A stretch of DNA of 64,000 nt from an uncultured Robinsoniella sp. (lineage in GTDB: Bacteria > Bacillota > Clostridia > Lachnospirales > Lachnospiraceae): positions 1 to 64,000 of the forward strand of contig UQCR01000008.1 in assembly GCA_900539655.1 (NCBI GenBank). Direction: 5' to 3'. The position numbers and the translations under genes are program-made. The notes under the pieces were generated by a model. That model was given only the letters and a program-made list of their open reading frames with translations. It was not told the origin of the DNA and did no database searches. Each line of letters begins with the position of its first letter. Positions within the stretch are counted from its first letter, which is position 1. Shown here piece by piece: positions 44,859 to 52,787 of this stretch.

Positions 44859-44913
44859 ATTCTACACGGAAAATTCTTAGCGTGTCTTTAGCGGATTCTT
44901 AACCAATCCTTAA
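44859..44913 (-). promoter_or_regulatory. Promoter with four 11-bp-spaced half-sites for an OmpR-type regulator
   Basis: On the plus strand CTTAG, TTTAG, CTTAA and CTTAA begin at 44876, 44887, 44898 and 44909, exactly 11 bp apart. A TAGAAT -10 box reads on the minus strand at 44859-44864; the expected -35 place (44882-44887) is poor and lies within the repeats. This is the layout of promoters activated by PhoB/OmpR-family regulators, and such a regulator is encoded 2 kb away. Confidence 0.6.
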
Positions 44914-45024
44914 ATGTTGAAAATTGTGTAATTCCAGCTATTCTGTTAAATACTATAGATAATTCCATCTTAGCAGCATCGTTTTCAAAACCTCCACGGA
45001 ATGAATAAGCCTGCAAATCAAATC

Positions 45025-45053
45025 TTTCATTTCGGATAAACCGGGTATATAAT
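45025..45053 (+). promoter_or_regulatory. Promoter of the YciI-like gene
   Basis: TTTCAT, 17-bp spacer, TATAAT on the plus strand, about 30 bp before the start codon. Confidence 0.55.
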
Positions 45054-45083
45054 TGAAGAAAAAAAGAAAAGGAGAAAATCTTG

Positions 45084-45383
45084 ATGAAATATTTTATGAT
45101 CGAAGGTACCATTCTGGACGCCGATATCATGACTGATGAAATTATGAAAGAACATATGGCATATACACAAAAGGCAATGGATGACGGTACCACCCTGATC
45201 TCAGGGTTGAAAACGGATATGAGCGGCGGAGTATTTATAATGAGCGCCGCTTCTACAGAAAAAATAGAGTCCTATCTCTCCCATGAACCTTTCAAAATCC
45301 ATGGGATACAGGAATACAGGATAATTGAATTTGACTGCCACTACTTTAATCCAGGCCCGGCTGAATTTTTCCGGCAAGCCTGA
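45084..45383 (+). CDS. YciI-family protein
   Basis: A 99-aa ferredoxin-like-fold protein: MKYFMIEGTILDAD start, the central MKEHMAYTQKAMDDG helix, and GGVFIMSAAS ... PFKIHGIQEYRIIEFD match the YCII-related domain. Members are small dimeric proteins of mostly unknown enzymatic role. The start is the ATG three bases after a possible TTG, behind AAAGGAGAA. Its 3' end overlaps the 3' end of the convergent histidine kinase gene by 38 bp, so the two messages could form antisense pairs at their ends. Confidence 0.8.
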   Translation: MKYFMIEGTILDADIMTDEIMKEHMAYTQKAMDDGTTLISGLKTDMSGGVFIMSAASTEKIESYLSHEPFKIHGIQEYRIIEFDCHYFNPGPAEFFRQA

Positions 45384-46644
45384 TATATATCGTCACCTGA
45401 AAGCCACCTTCATAATTATCACAGCTGATACTGCCTCCCATCTGTTCCATAAAATACCGGGACAGATATAAGCCAAGCCCTGCACCGCTCTTCTGTTTTG
45501 CATTTCTGCCCCTGTAAAATTTCTCAAAAAGCAATGGCAAATCTTCACTGGCTGCACCGTTACCAAAGTCCCGGAAACAAACAGCCAGATAATCTCCTTC
45601 ACAGGAGGCAGAAATCTCAATGGCAGTATTTGCATATTTATAGGAATTGTGAATTATATTATCAATTACCTGCTGGATTCTCAGTGGATCCGCTACAATC
45701 ATGCATTCCGGAACTGCCCGCAGAGCGGCCAGATGGCTGTAATCAGATGCCGCCACATAAGTGCTCAACGTCTCGCTGCACAGTTCCAAAGGATCTACTT
45801 TCAATTTTTCCAAATCTTCCATGGTTGCCTGAAACAGGTTCGTGACCAGTTGGTTAATCTGTTCTGCTTTCTGTCCAATGGTCTCCAACTGATTTTTCTC
45901 TTTACTGCTTCTTGGAAATGCCAGCATTAGCTCTGAGATGGCCTGTATGGAGGCAACAGGAGTCTTAATATCATGGCTTAGTGATGCAACCAGTTCCTTT
46001 TTACTTTGATTCGCCAGACGTTCATTTTCCTTGGCCCTTTTCAATTCATCACGCATCAGGTCAAAGCTTTCCGTAAATGCCCCAAATACATTAGTATGGT
46101 CCATTTCCAGCGGAACATTAAAGTCTCCCCTTGCGATATTCCTGGCAAAACGCTCCATTCTCTGAAACGGCAGAAACATCTCTTTTCGCAAATACAAATA
46201 AAAGCAGACAATACATAGCAAAATACCGCTAAGCAGAACTACTCCGCACACCAAATATTGTTGGCTTCTCTTTTGCAGGAGTTTAGGTGTTGCATTATGA
46301 AATACTGCTTTGCCAAGTAATGCCCCATCTTTTTCGATATCTGCAATCGTATCCCCATTGACGATGGCTTCTGACAGGCTGGAAGAGAGGCCTTCACCGG
46401 TTGCGTCCAGTACTTTTCCTCCCCGGTCAAATATGGTAAATGGCAAAGTACTGGCATCATTCATTCCCGGTATGCTTCTCCCCTGTACTAAATCATCCCA
46501 ATGAGCTACGGCCTGTTTTACCACATCGTTCACAGCAGTGATATCCAGCTTCTGCACTTTTACATCTGTCCCTGCCCAGAACATAAATGCAGCCATCATT
46601 ACAATGAAGGCAGCTATCACCGCTATGAAACCCTTTTTAATCAC
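45346..46644 (-). CDS. Sensor histidine kinase with HAMP domain
   Basis: A 432-aa membrane kinase: first transmembrane helix about 5-25, extracellular sensor about 26-128, second helix 131-151, HAMP-like linker, HisKA with H224 in ASLSHDIKTP, then HATPase with N box QVIDNIIHNSYKYA, G1 FRDFGNGA and G2 GAGLGLYLS. The start is best placed at a GTG five bases after GAGGAGGAG, whose bases also encode the Glu-rich C-terminus of the upstream response regulator; the 8-bp overlap couples translation. It partners the adjacent OmpR-type regulator and probably controls the ABC exporter. Confidence 0.92.
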   Translation of the reverse strand: MIKKGFIAVIAAFIVMMAAFMFWAGTDVKVQKLDITAVNDVVKQAVAHWDDLVQGRSIPGMNDASTLPFTIFDRGGKVLDATGEGLSSSLSEAIVNGDTIADIEKDGALLGKAVFHNATPKLLQKRSQQYLVCGVVLLSGILLCIVCFYLYLRKEMFLPFQRMERFARNIARGDFNVPLEMDHTNVFGAFTESFDLMRDELKRAKENERLANQSKKELVASLSHDIKTPVASIQAISELMLAFPRSSKEKNQLETIGQKAEQINQLVTNLFQATMEDLEKLKVDPLELCSETLSTYVAASDYSHLAALRAVPECMIVADPLRIQQVIDNIIHNSYKYANTAIEISASCEGDYLAVCFRDFGNGAASEDLPLLFEKFYRGRNAKQKSGAGLGLYLSRYFMEQMGGSISCDNYEGGFQVTIYIRLAGKIQPGLD

Positions 46645-47323
46645 GGTACTCCTCCTCATAGACATATCCGGTTCCCCAAATTGTTTTAATTCGTTTCGGG
46701 GAATTGGGATTCTCTTCTATTTTTTCACGAATTCTGCGTATATGCACATTCAGTGTTCCATCTCCGGTAACAGAATCTTTCCATACCTTACGGAACAATT
46801 CATCTTTTGGTATCATGCGGTTCGCATTCTGCACCAGATATTCCAGAAGCTGATATTCCATAGTTTTCAGTTTTAACAATGTACCATCTAAACTTGCCCG
46901 GGAATTCTTATAGTCCACAACCAGACCTCTGTCCTCAAAGACTTCTCTGGTATTGGACAAGCTCTGGCGTCTGAGCACAGCCTTTACTTTTGCCAGCAGG
47001 ATACTTAACGGGTAAGGCTTTTTGATATAATCATCCCCGCCAATATTTAAAGCAATCAGAACGTCATCATCACTGGTTCTTGCACTGATAAACAAAATAG
47101 GGACCTGTATTTTTTCCCTGAGTTCTTTACACAGGGTAAATCCGGAATCATTCCCAAGGTTGATATCCAGAAGAATCAACTCTGCCATATTCTCTTTAAA
47201 AAAGTCCAGGCATTGGTCTTTTGTATAAACAACCGTTGTCTTCACATCAAACATATTAAAATATTCACAGGTGCTGTCCGCAAGCGCTTCTTCATCATCA
47301 ACGATCAGGCAGTCATATTTCAT
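46637..47323 (-). CDS. OmpR/PhoB-family response regulator
   Basis: A 228-aa regulator with receiver (acidic D9-D10, phospho-acceptor D53 in LLDINLGNDSG, Thr/Ser in ISARTSDDD, Lys in IKKPYP) and a C-terminal winged-helix domain (MEYQLLEYLVQNANRMIPKDEL ... TLNVHIRRIREKIE ... TIWGTGYVYE). Its start has no strong ribosome binding site. Expected to bind the 11-bp-spaced repeats before the ABC exporter operon. Confidence 0.94.
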   Translation of the reverse strand: MKYDCLIVDDEEALADSTCEYFNMFDVKTTVVYTKDQCLDFFKENMAELILLDINLGNDSGFTLCKELREKIQVPILFISARTSDDDVLIALNIGGDDYIKKPYPLSILLAKVKAVLRRQSLSNTREVFEDRGLVVDYKNSRASLDGTLLKLKTMEYQLLEYLVQNANRMIPKDELFRKVWKDSVTGDGTLNVHIRRIREKIEENPNSPKRIKTIWGTGYVYEEEYRD

Positions 47324-47646
47324 ATTTTTTACCCGGTGTTACAGAATTTCTTCTGCAATCCTTCCCTTTCTTCTATCCGGCATTTCGCTTTTAAATGAAA
47401 AAAGTGCCCCCGAACGGACACTTTTTTATAATTTTTATGCTACTATATTACCACAAAATCGCGATTTTTTCAAGCCTTGTAGTTTCAATTCCCGGGGTGT
47501 ATATAATATATGTTACTGTTCACTTTCCCTGGGTGCACCGTTGCTGTGCAGCGAAATTGTCCAGCACGGTCCGAACATTAACTTATATACCTGTTAATTT
47601 CCTGGGGTACATTCCCCCGGATGCTATGGAAAGAAAGGATATTCGT
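47324..47646. other. Intergenic region with hairpin and 14-bp palindrome
   Basis: Divergent region between the response regulator and the unknown-gene pair. It holds an AAAAAAGTG/CACTTTTTT hairpin (47398-47427) that can act as a terminator or attenuator in either direction, a perfect AAAATCGCGATTTT palindrome (47455-47468) that could be an operator, and a TATAAT box near 47501 pointing to the plus strand without a well-spaced -35. No gene is evident. Confidence 0.45.
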
Positions 47647-48105
47647 ATGAATGATTCCGCACTGACTTCATTTCTTCTAAACGCAGATCGCCAAAGTTCT
47701 CTCACTGCTCTTGTTTCCTGTAACCAATTCACACATCAGTTTGGTGTATCACTCTCAGAAGAAGATGCTGCACAGCTTCTGGAATGCCGCAGAGAATCCC
47801 TGACAGAATTTGGGAGAATTGAATTTGAAGGGGGTATTCTCCCAAAACTGATCTATACATTTTGTGATTCCCCTTACATTTACCAGGATAATTATCTGGA
47901 CACCCTTATTACACTCCAAAATATATTTTACCTGTATAAAAATGAATCTCTGGATGAATTAAGTGATGATGAACTGCTCCAGTATATGAAAACGCATTTT
48001 GAAGGGGAATGCCAGGGTTCCCTGGAATATCTGGAAGATACCTGCCTGAATAATTTCTGTCGTAAAATCCGCAAGGGATGGAGAGGAGCATTTGATGAAG
48101 AATAG
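47647..48105 (+). CDS. Conserved protein of unknown function (possibly DUF6323)
   Basis: A 152-aa soluble acidic protein starting MNDSALTSFLLNADRQSS, after AAAGGA. No transmembrane segment, no signal peptide, and no catalytic motif was recognised; the composition is helix-rich with a Cys near the C-terminus. The next gene overlaps its end by 11 bp, so the two products are likely made together. I recall such pairs in Lachnospiraceae labelled DUF6323 and DUF6179, but this is from memory and the function is unknown. Confidence 0.7.
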   Translation: MNDSALTSFLLNADRQSSLTALVSCNQFTHQFGVSLSEEDAAQLLECRRESLTEFGRIEFEGGILPKLIYTFCDSPYIYQDNYLDTLITLQNIFYLYKNESLDELSDDELLQYMKTHFEGECQGSLEYLEDTCLNNFCRKIRKGWRGAFDEE

Positions 48106-49264
48106 CCAATTGCCTCCGGAAACCACTCTGGAAGAAGTACTGCCCCATCTTGCCAAAAGGGTAAGAAAATACACCAGTGCCGAAAGCACTTCTGTTACAA
48201 ATGAGACAGCCAGACAGATACTTCTCTCTATTTTATACTGTCTGGAAGAAACAAATACATCCTCTACAGGCCTTGCAGCTGGTACCGAGTCTGTAGAAGA
48301 ACGGTTTGCAGCCGGCTTGAAGCGCAAACAACTATTAATGGAAGATGCAGAGTCCCTGCTAAAGCACATACAGACTCATCTGCTCCCCATAGAAATGGAC
48401 GTTTACAAACGGACGATTCTAACAGGCATTCCACCATTCTTTCATGATTATGATGTTCAGTTTGGTGCACATCTAACCCCAGGATCCATTGATTACCAGC
48501 TCTGTATGGATATCGAAGGGCTTTCCGGTATTGACTTCATGGCAGAATATCTGAACCGTTTCCATCTGGAAGAAACCTTTTTGTCTTATTTCAATGTATC
48601 TGTAATCCGGGAAGTACTGCGCGGCTATCATTATGATTATGAAAACCTTCTGGTTAATATCTTTCAGATTGTATTTCAAAATGCCATTGGCTGTATATTG
48701 TGCAAATCCGATATTTATTCTCTGGCAATCCGTCCGGATGACAGATCCAGGCTATACCGCCATCTGTCTGGTTATACCAGAGAACAGCTGAAAGTTTTGT
48801 TGCAGTTGGCACTTGGGCGCCTTACAGGCCAACTCCCTCCGGACCAAGATGAAGCGCTGATTGCCTATCTCTCCTGCGCTTTGGATTTATTCGCGGATTC
48901 CTGCTATCAATATATTCGGATGGGACAGCTGGAACACGTCTTTGTTACAAGATCCGCCAACTCTGACCCGTCATTAGGATTTGAAGATGGCGGCATGATG
49001 GATGATGAAAAGCTGCGCTCGTTCATGGATGAGATTCGGGAGTGCAGTCACCTTTCCGATAAAATCAGTATGGTCCGGGAACAGATTCATTCTCTGCGTG
49101 ACCTAAAAGAAGTGTTAAAAGAATGCTTCTGGCATGACGAGTATTCCAGAGTATTTGAACTACTTTCACCCACGGAAACTGCGTCCCTGCAAACGAATAT
49201 TAAGCTGAAGCTAGACCTGGGCAGCCCTCTGGATGACTGGGAAAAAGCTTTTCCCGGCATCTAA
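48095..49264 (+). CDS. Conserved protein of unknown function (possibly DUF6179)
   Basis: A 389-aa, mostly helical, cytoplasmic protein. No signal peptide or clear membrane helix and no known motif could be identified. Segments such as HDYDVQFGAHLTPGSIDYQLC and the C-terminal LKECFWHDEYSRVFELLSP look conserved in style. The ATG at 48095 follows GGAGAGGAGC and overlaps the end of the upstream gene, arguing for a stoichiometric pair. It ends just before a hairpin used by the convergent operon. Function unknown. Confidence 0.7.
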   Translation: MKNSQLPPETTLEEVLPHLAKRVRKYTSAESTSVTNETARQILLSILYCLEETNTSSTGLAAGTESVEERFAAGLKRKQLLMEDAESLLKHIQTHLLPIEMDVYKRTILTGIPPFFHDYDVQFGAHLTPGSIDYQLCMDIEGLSGIDFMAEYLNRFHLEETFLSYFNVSVIREVLRGYHYDYENLLVNIFQIVFQNAIGCILCKSDIYSLAIRPDDRSRLYRHLSGYTREQLKVLLQLALGRLTGQLPPDQDEALIAYLSCALDLFADSCYQYIRMGQLEHVFVTRSANSDPSLGFEDGGMMDDEKLRSFMDEIRECSHLSDKISMVREQIHSLRDLKEVLKECFWHDEYSRVFELLSPTETASLQTNIKLKLDLGSPLDDWEKAFPGI

Positions 49265-49291
49265 AAAGGGAGCAGCTTAACCGCTGCTCCC
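49263..49291 (-). terminator. Intrinsic terminator of the MtmB-like operon
   Basis: Perfect 9-bp stem GGGAGCAGC/GCTGCTCCC with a 6-nt loop; on the minus strand it is followed by TTTTT. On the plus strand no T-run follows, so it mainly ends the minus-strand operon. Confidence 0.88.
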
Positions 49292-49365
49292 TCACAAGTG
49301 CATACCGTCATAAATAAATCAATTTGCAGTTCCTGATATCTTCATCAGATATGCACAAAGTTCAC

Positions 49366-49629
49366 TTAAATAATCATGACTTCTTCCCCATACTCAATAT
49401 AAAGTTCATCAATTAACTGCTGCCCGGCTCTGGCTATAAAGCCGTTTTGATCCAGTTCTTTTAAGGGCTGGATTTCTACATCTCTCACATCATTGCGCCC
49501 TTTGATAAATACTTTGTCTCCCCATTCTTTCATCAGGGAATATTTCGCATCTTCATCAATATAAATTACTTTTTTCTTATCATCTGATTTTTCATAAGGC
49601 CTTAAAACTCTGACACATTTTACATCCAT
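49366..49629 (-). CDS. Small acidic protein of unknown function
   Basis: An 87-aa soluble protein, rich in charged residues, starting MDVKCVRVLRPYEKS behind an AGGAGG-like site. It lies 12 bp after the permease gene in the MtmB-like operon. It has no corrinoid-binding DxHxxG motif, so it is not the missing corrinoid carrier. No family was recognised. Because it is cotranscribed with a methyltransferase-like protein and a permease, a regulatory or accessory role to them is the only inference possible. Confidence 0.65.
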   Translation of the reverse strand: MDVKCVRVLRPYEKSDDKKKVIYIDEDAKYSLMKEWGDKVFIKGRNDVRDVEIQPLKELDQNGFIARAGQQLIDELYIEYGEEVMII

Positions 49630-49641
49630 TTTCCTATCCTC

Positions 49642-51195
49642 CTATACGTAATCATATCTGCGCGGCACATCCATCAGTTTCTTATGGGTGAAATGGAAGA
49701 TAAAGCAGATGACAGCACAGATCAGATAACCAACCGCATACGGGAAGGACATGGTATCAATGCCGAATCCCAGCATGGGTGCATGCATAAACCCAAAGAA
49801 GGATAGTATGGATGCAATGATAAGTGCATAACCTGCCTTATCCAGGCGCCTGTCAATGATGAAGACCACAACCGTCGCCCAGAGGATACTTGTCAGGATT
49901 GCCCCATGGCGCATCGCGGCAACACCATGCCAGGTGACGCCATAATTCAGCATCGTCTGGGAAACCGTATCACTGCTGTTCATCGTAAGGGTATCTTCCA
50001 GAAAGATTCCAAAGGAACCCAAAGCATCACGTACATATGTATATAAGACATCCGCTATATGGGGAATCAGCGCTATAGCAACTGCAGCACCATGCCTTCT
50101 GGGCACATCTGTGCTGGACTGGACTACCATTAAAATCGCACACCACAGGAAGGTTATGGATGCAATAACTGCCGGCATCAGAGAATTGAAGAATCCATAC
50201 ACGCCAAAAAGTGCAGATGCTCCGAACAGCACACCGGTAACCCAGGAATATCCGGTTCCGGTTCCGCTTTTCTTTAAGCCGGGATGTCCCAGCCATACGG
50301 TATTGGGAATAATACCTCCAAACAATGCAGATAACATGGTACAGCATCCGTCAGCAATCTGAGCATGGCCCACGTTGTAGTCATCTCCTGCTGCAATAGC
50401 AGATTCCACGTTATCCATTGTTTCGATAAAGTTATATACTTCAATCGGGATGATAACCCCCAGATACGGTACAATCAGTTTGAAACCAGCCAGAATATTT
50501 GCCCCTGAAAAGTATGGAATTACCACTCCTACTGTGGAAGTATCAATCTGTACTCTTCCAAGGCATATTGCATACACCACGCCAAAGACAACCGATACCA
50601 AAAGCATGGGGATCTTCTTTTTAAATACATAACCTCCGATTAAACCGATAATTGCAATAATGAGAACAGGCATGCCCAGTATGGGATCATGATACACTTC
50701 AAAGAGTCCAACTGTTGCCATCCATACAAGACCAATACCCGCAACCGCTCCAAGCATGGCTGCCCTGGGAATAATTCTTCTGATAAACGGTCCTACAAAT
50801 CCGCCGATCAGCTCAATGAACCCGCCCAGGAAACAAGCTGCTACTGCTGCTGTCCAACATTCTTCCGGAGATAATCCGGCATAGTGAAGGGGATAAATTA
50901 CACCATACAGATACACAAACATCGCCGGGGTAGATACACCGGAAGGAAGTGCAGTCACATCTGTCCTTCCGGTCCTTTTTGCCAGTTTTCTGCCCATATA
51001 AGCATAGATAAAACCACTTGCCATAAGTCCGATGGACAATCCCGGAACCACTCTTCCATAGATAATGTCATCGGTCCATCCAATACCCTGTAATGCGTAA
51101 ATTATAATAATGTAATTGACCAGATTTCCCACAAAAGAATAAACCACGCCGCCTACATCTTCTGCCTTAAATAAGCGCATTGCTTTTGTATTCAT
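49642..51195 (-). CDS. NCS2/AzgA-like purine-type permease
   Basis: A 517-aa membrane protein with about 12-14 transmembrane helices. Its layout (GRKLAKRTGRTDVTALPSGVSTP near residue 70-90, the FIETMDNVESAIAAGDDYNVG segment around 250-275, and LFGGIIPNTVWLGHPG) recalls the xanthine/uracil permease superfamily, especially the adenine/hypoxanthine branch. Sits between an MtmB-like methyltransferase and a small protein in one operon. A nucleobase or a methylated derivative is a reasonable substrate guess; sequence alone does not fix it. Confidence 0.75.
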   Translation of the reverse strand: MNTKAMRLFKAEDVGGVVYSFVGNLVNYIIIIYALQGIGWTDDIIYGRVVPGLSIGLMASGFIYAYMGRKLAKRTGRTDVTALPSGVSTPAMFVYLYGVIYPLHYAGLSPEECWTAAVAACFLGGFIELIGGFVGPFIRRIIPRAAMLGAVAGIGLVWMATVGLFEVYHDPILGMPVLIIAIIGLIGGYVFKKKIPMLLVSVVFGVVYAICLGRVQIDTSTVGVVIPYFSGANILAGFKLIVPYLGVIIPIEVYNFIETMDNVESAIAAGDDYNVGHAQIADGCCTMLSALFGGIIPNTVWLGHPGLKKSGTGTGYSWVTGVLFGASALFGVYGFFNSLMPAVIASITFLWCAILMVVQSSTDVPRRHGAAVAIALIPHIADVLYTYVRDALGSFGIFLEDTLTMNSSDTVSQTMLNYGVTWHGVAAMRHGAILTSILWATVVVFIIDRRLDKAGYALIIASILSFFGFMHAPMLGFGIDTMSFPYAVGYLICAVICFIFHFTHKKLMDVPRRYDYV

Positions 51196-51268
51196 TTTTC
51201 TTTCCTCTCTCTTTTGTCCTTATTCTTTTTTCAAGGTTCTATACAGTATCTTTTAATTCCAGACTGTT

Positions 51269-52645
51269 TTAAAACTGAATACCCATTTCTGTCAGTTCTG
51301 CCTTTACTTCCTCATACATTGCCTGCCATTTCGGAAGCGGTGTAATTGTCTCCATATCATAAGCTTCGTTAAATGGCTTTCCGCAGTTTCCGTCTTCCAT
51401 GCGGAAAACATGCTCATACTTATCCAGAAGTTTTAATACAATTTCATTTGCTTCTTCACGGGTCATCTTTTGCTTTGCAACTGCTTTTCCAACTTCACCC
51501 ATAAGCCGCACTTCCAGCCCTGTTCCGTTAGGCTTATTTCCATTAGCAGATCCCAGTCCCTCCAGGTGTCCGCCGCTGACGGTAACTACAATGGTATTTG
51601 CAGCCACTTCATAGAACAGTTCTTTTGTCATAGCACCGCTGCTTGGCCAAAGATCACATACAATAATTGCCGGTGCATTTTTGGCAAATGTCTGGCAGAG
51701 TACAGACTGAAGCCACAGACATCCCCTTGCCGTAGTCGCCACATCCTGGATGTGGATCGGATGGCAGAGGTGATAATCAGCCATACAGACCAGATTCGCT
51801 GCCATAATGGATGCCAGCATAACAATCGTAGCTCCGGGGGCATCTCCTGCAAGGCCGCCTACCATGGTACATGCCAGGGATGCATTCTTCATTCCATAAT
51901 CAAGGGAATTAGCCGCTCGTACTAAATTACCGTTATCAATCATTAATTCATTAAACATTGCAACCAGGTGGGAGTCGCATGGACGAAGACGCTTTTCCCC
52001 TACTGCCGCATAATCACCAACTTCTGTAACAGCGCTTTCCGCCGCCAAAAGCCCCATTCCTTCTCTTCCTGTTTCCTTTAAGGCTCTGTGCAGATATTCC
52101 ATTTCCCGGCGCACAGCCACCACTTCCGTTACATCCCCGCTGGTTACCGCATAACCATCCACATCGACTAATGATCCGCAAGTCAGTAGATCGATAATTG
52201 GCTCCTTTGCAGCACTTAAAATGATTGGATAATACAGGGATTCCGGTGTGGGACATCCCGGATTGCCTGCCCATACAACCGGCAATAACTCATCTTCTAT
52301 TTTTCTGGCTTTCAAAGTTACCGCATCTTTGCCTTCTCCCATAACCAGTTCGGTCTTCATATTCTTCAGACCTTCTTCAATCTCGTCTTTTTCAAAATGA
52401 ATAATCCGCTTAGTACTCATATTGTAAATGCCAAGATCTACGATCAGTTTTTTAGCCGCTTCAAACATATCATCCAAAAGTTTTTCATCGTTTGGAATAA
52501 TAACCTTTTTATCCCAGCTAAAGTCATATTCCTCAACTAAATCCCTTACTCCGTCGATGATGTAGTCCAGGTCCCAATCGTCTTTTTCCACTGCGGGCCC
52601 TGTCTTTCCTCTTGCACAAATCTCTAAAAATTTCTTCGTATCCAT
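51269..52645 (-). CDS. Monomethylamine methyltransferase (MtmB)-like protein without pyrrolysine
   Basis: A 458-aa protein, the same length as archaeal MtmB, which moves a methyl group from monomethylamine to a corrinoid protein. Recalled colinear matches include DDWDL near residue 22, GIY...T.RI with a following DEI, LVMGEGKDAV, GREGMG, DSH...NEL, and LEVRLMGEV near the end. Archaeal MtmB has pyrrolysine (UAG) near residue 202 in a GMGVOGPE context; here the equivalent codon is TTG, Leu200 (GMGLLAAE). The EE pair in the archaeal GGIEETTIV region appears as PG here. So the fold is kept but chemistry or substrate probably differs. No corrinoid protein gene is in the window. The start follows GAAGGAGGAAA. 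First gene of an operon with a purine-type permease. Confidence 0.78.
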   Translation of the reverse strand: MDTKKFLEICARGKTGPAVEKDDWDLDYIIDGVRDLVEEYDFSWDKKVIIPNDEKLLDDMFEAAKKLIVDLGIYNMSTKRIIHFEKDEIEEGLKNMKTELVMGEGKDAVTLKARKIEDELLPVVWAGNPGCPTPESLYYPIILSAAKEPIIDLLTCGSLVDVDGYAVTSGDVTEVVAVRREMEYLHRALKETGREGMGLLAAESAVTEVGDYAAVGEKRLRPCDSHLVAMFNELMIDNGNLVRAANSLDYGMKNASLACTMVGGLAGDAPGATIVMLASIMAANLVCMADYHLCHPIHIQDVATTARGCLWLQSVLCQTFAKNAPAIIVCDLWPSSGAMTKELFYEVAANTIVVTVSGGHLEGLGSANGNKPNGTGLEVRLMGEVGKAVAKQKMTREEANEIVLKLLDKYEHVFRMEDGNCGKPFNEAYDMETITPLPKWQAMYEEVKAELTEMGIQF

Positions 52646-52671
52646 GTTTTTCCTCCTTCGTTTGTGTAATC

Positions 52672-52701
52672 ATTATATCAGATAGCTCCTTCAACTTGCA
52701 A
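52672..52701 (-). promoter_or_regulatory. SigA promoter of the MtmB-like operon
   Basis: TTGCAA, 18-bp spacer, TATAAT on the minus strand, 27 bp before the start codon, in the divergent region shared with adenine deaminase. Confidence 0.75.
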
Positions 52702-52787
52702 CAGAATAATCTCTGTGTTAGACTATTACAAAAGAATCGTTACCCTGTGGAAAAAATCAAATAAAATTCAGGAAAGGTTTAAAAATT

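Noticed and set aside
49366..49629. Small protein as the missing corrinoid carrier
   Set aside because: Too short and lacking the DxHxxG cobalamin-binding motif.
52040..52060. In-frame UAG for pyrrolysine in the MtmB-like gene
   Set aside because: The equivalent codon is TTG; the frame is open throughout without any stop.
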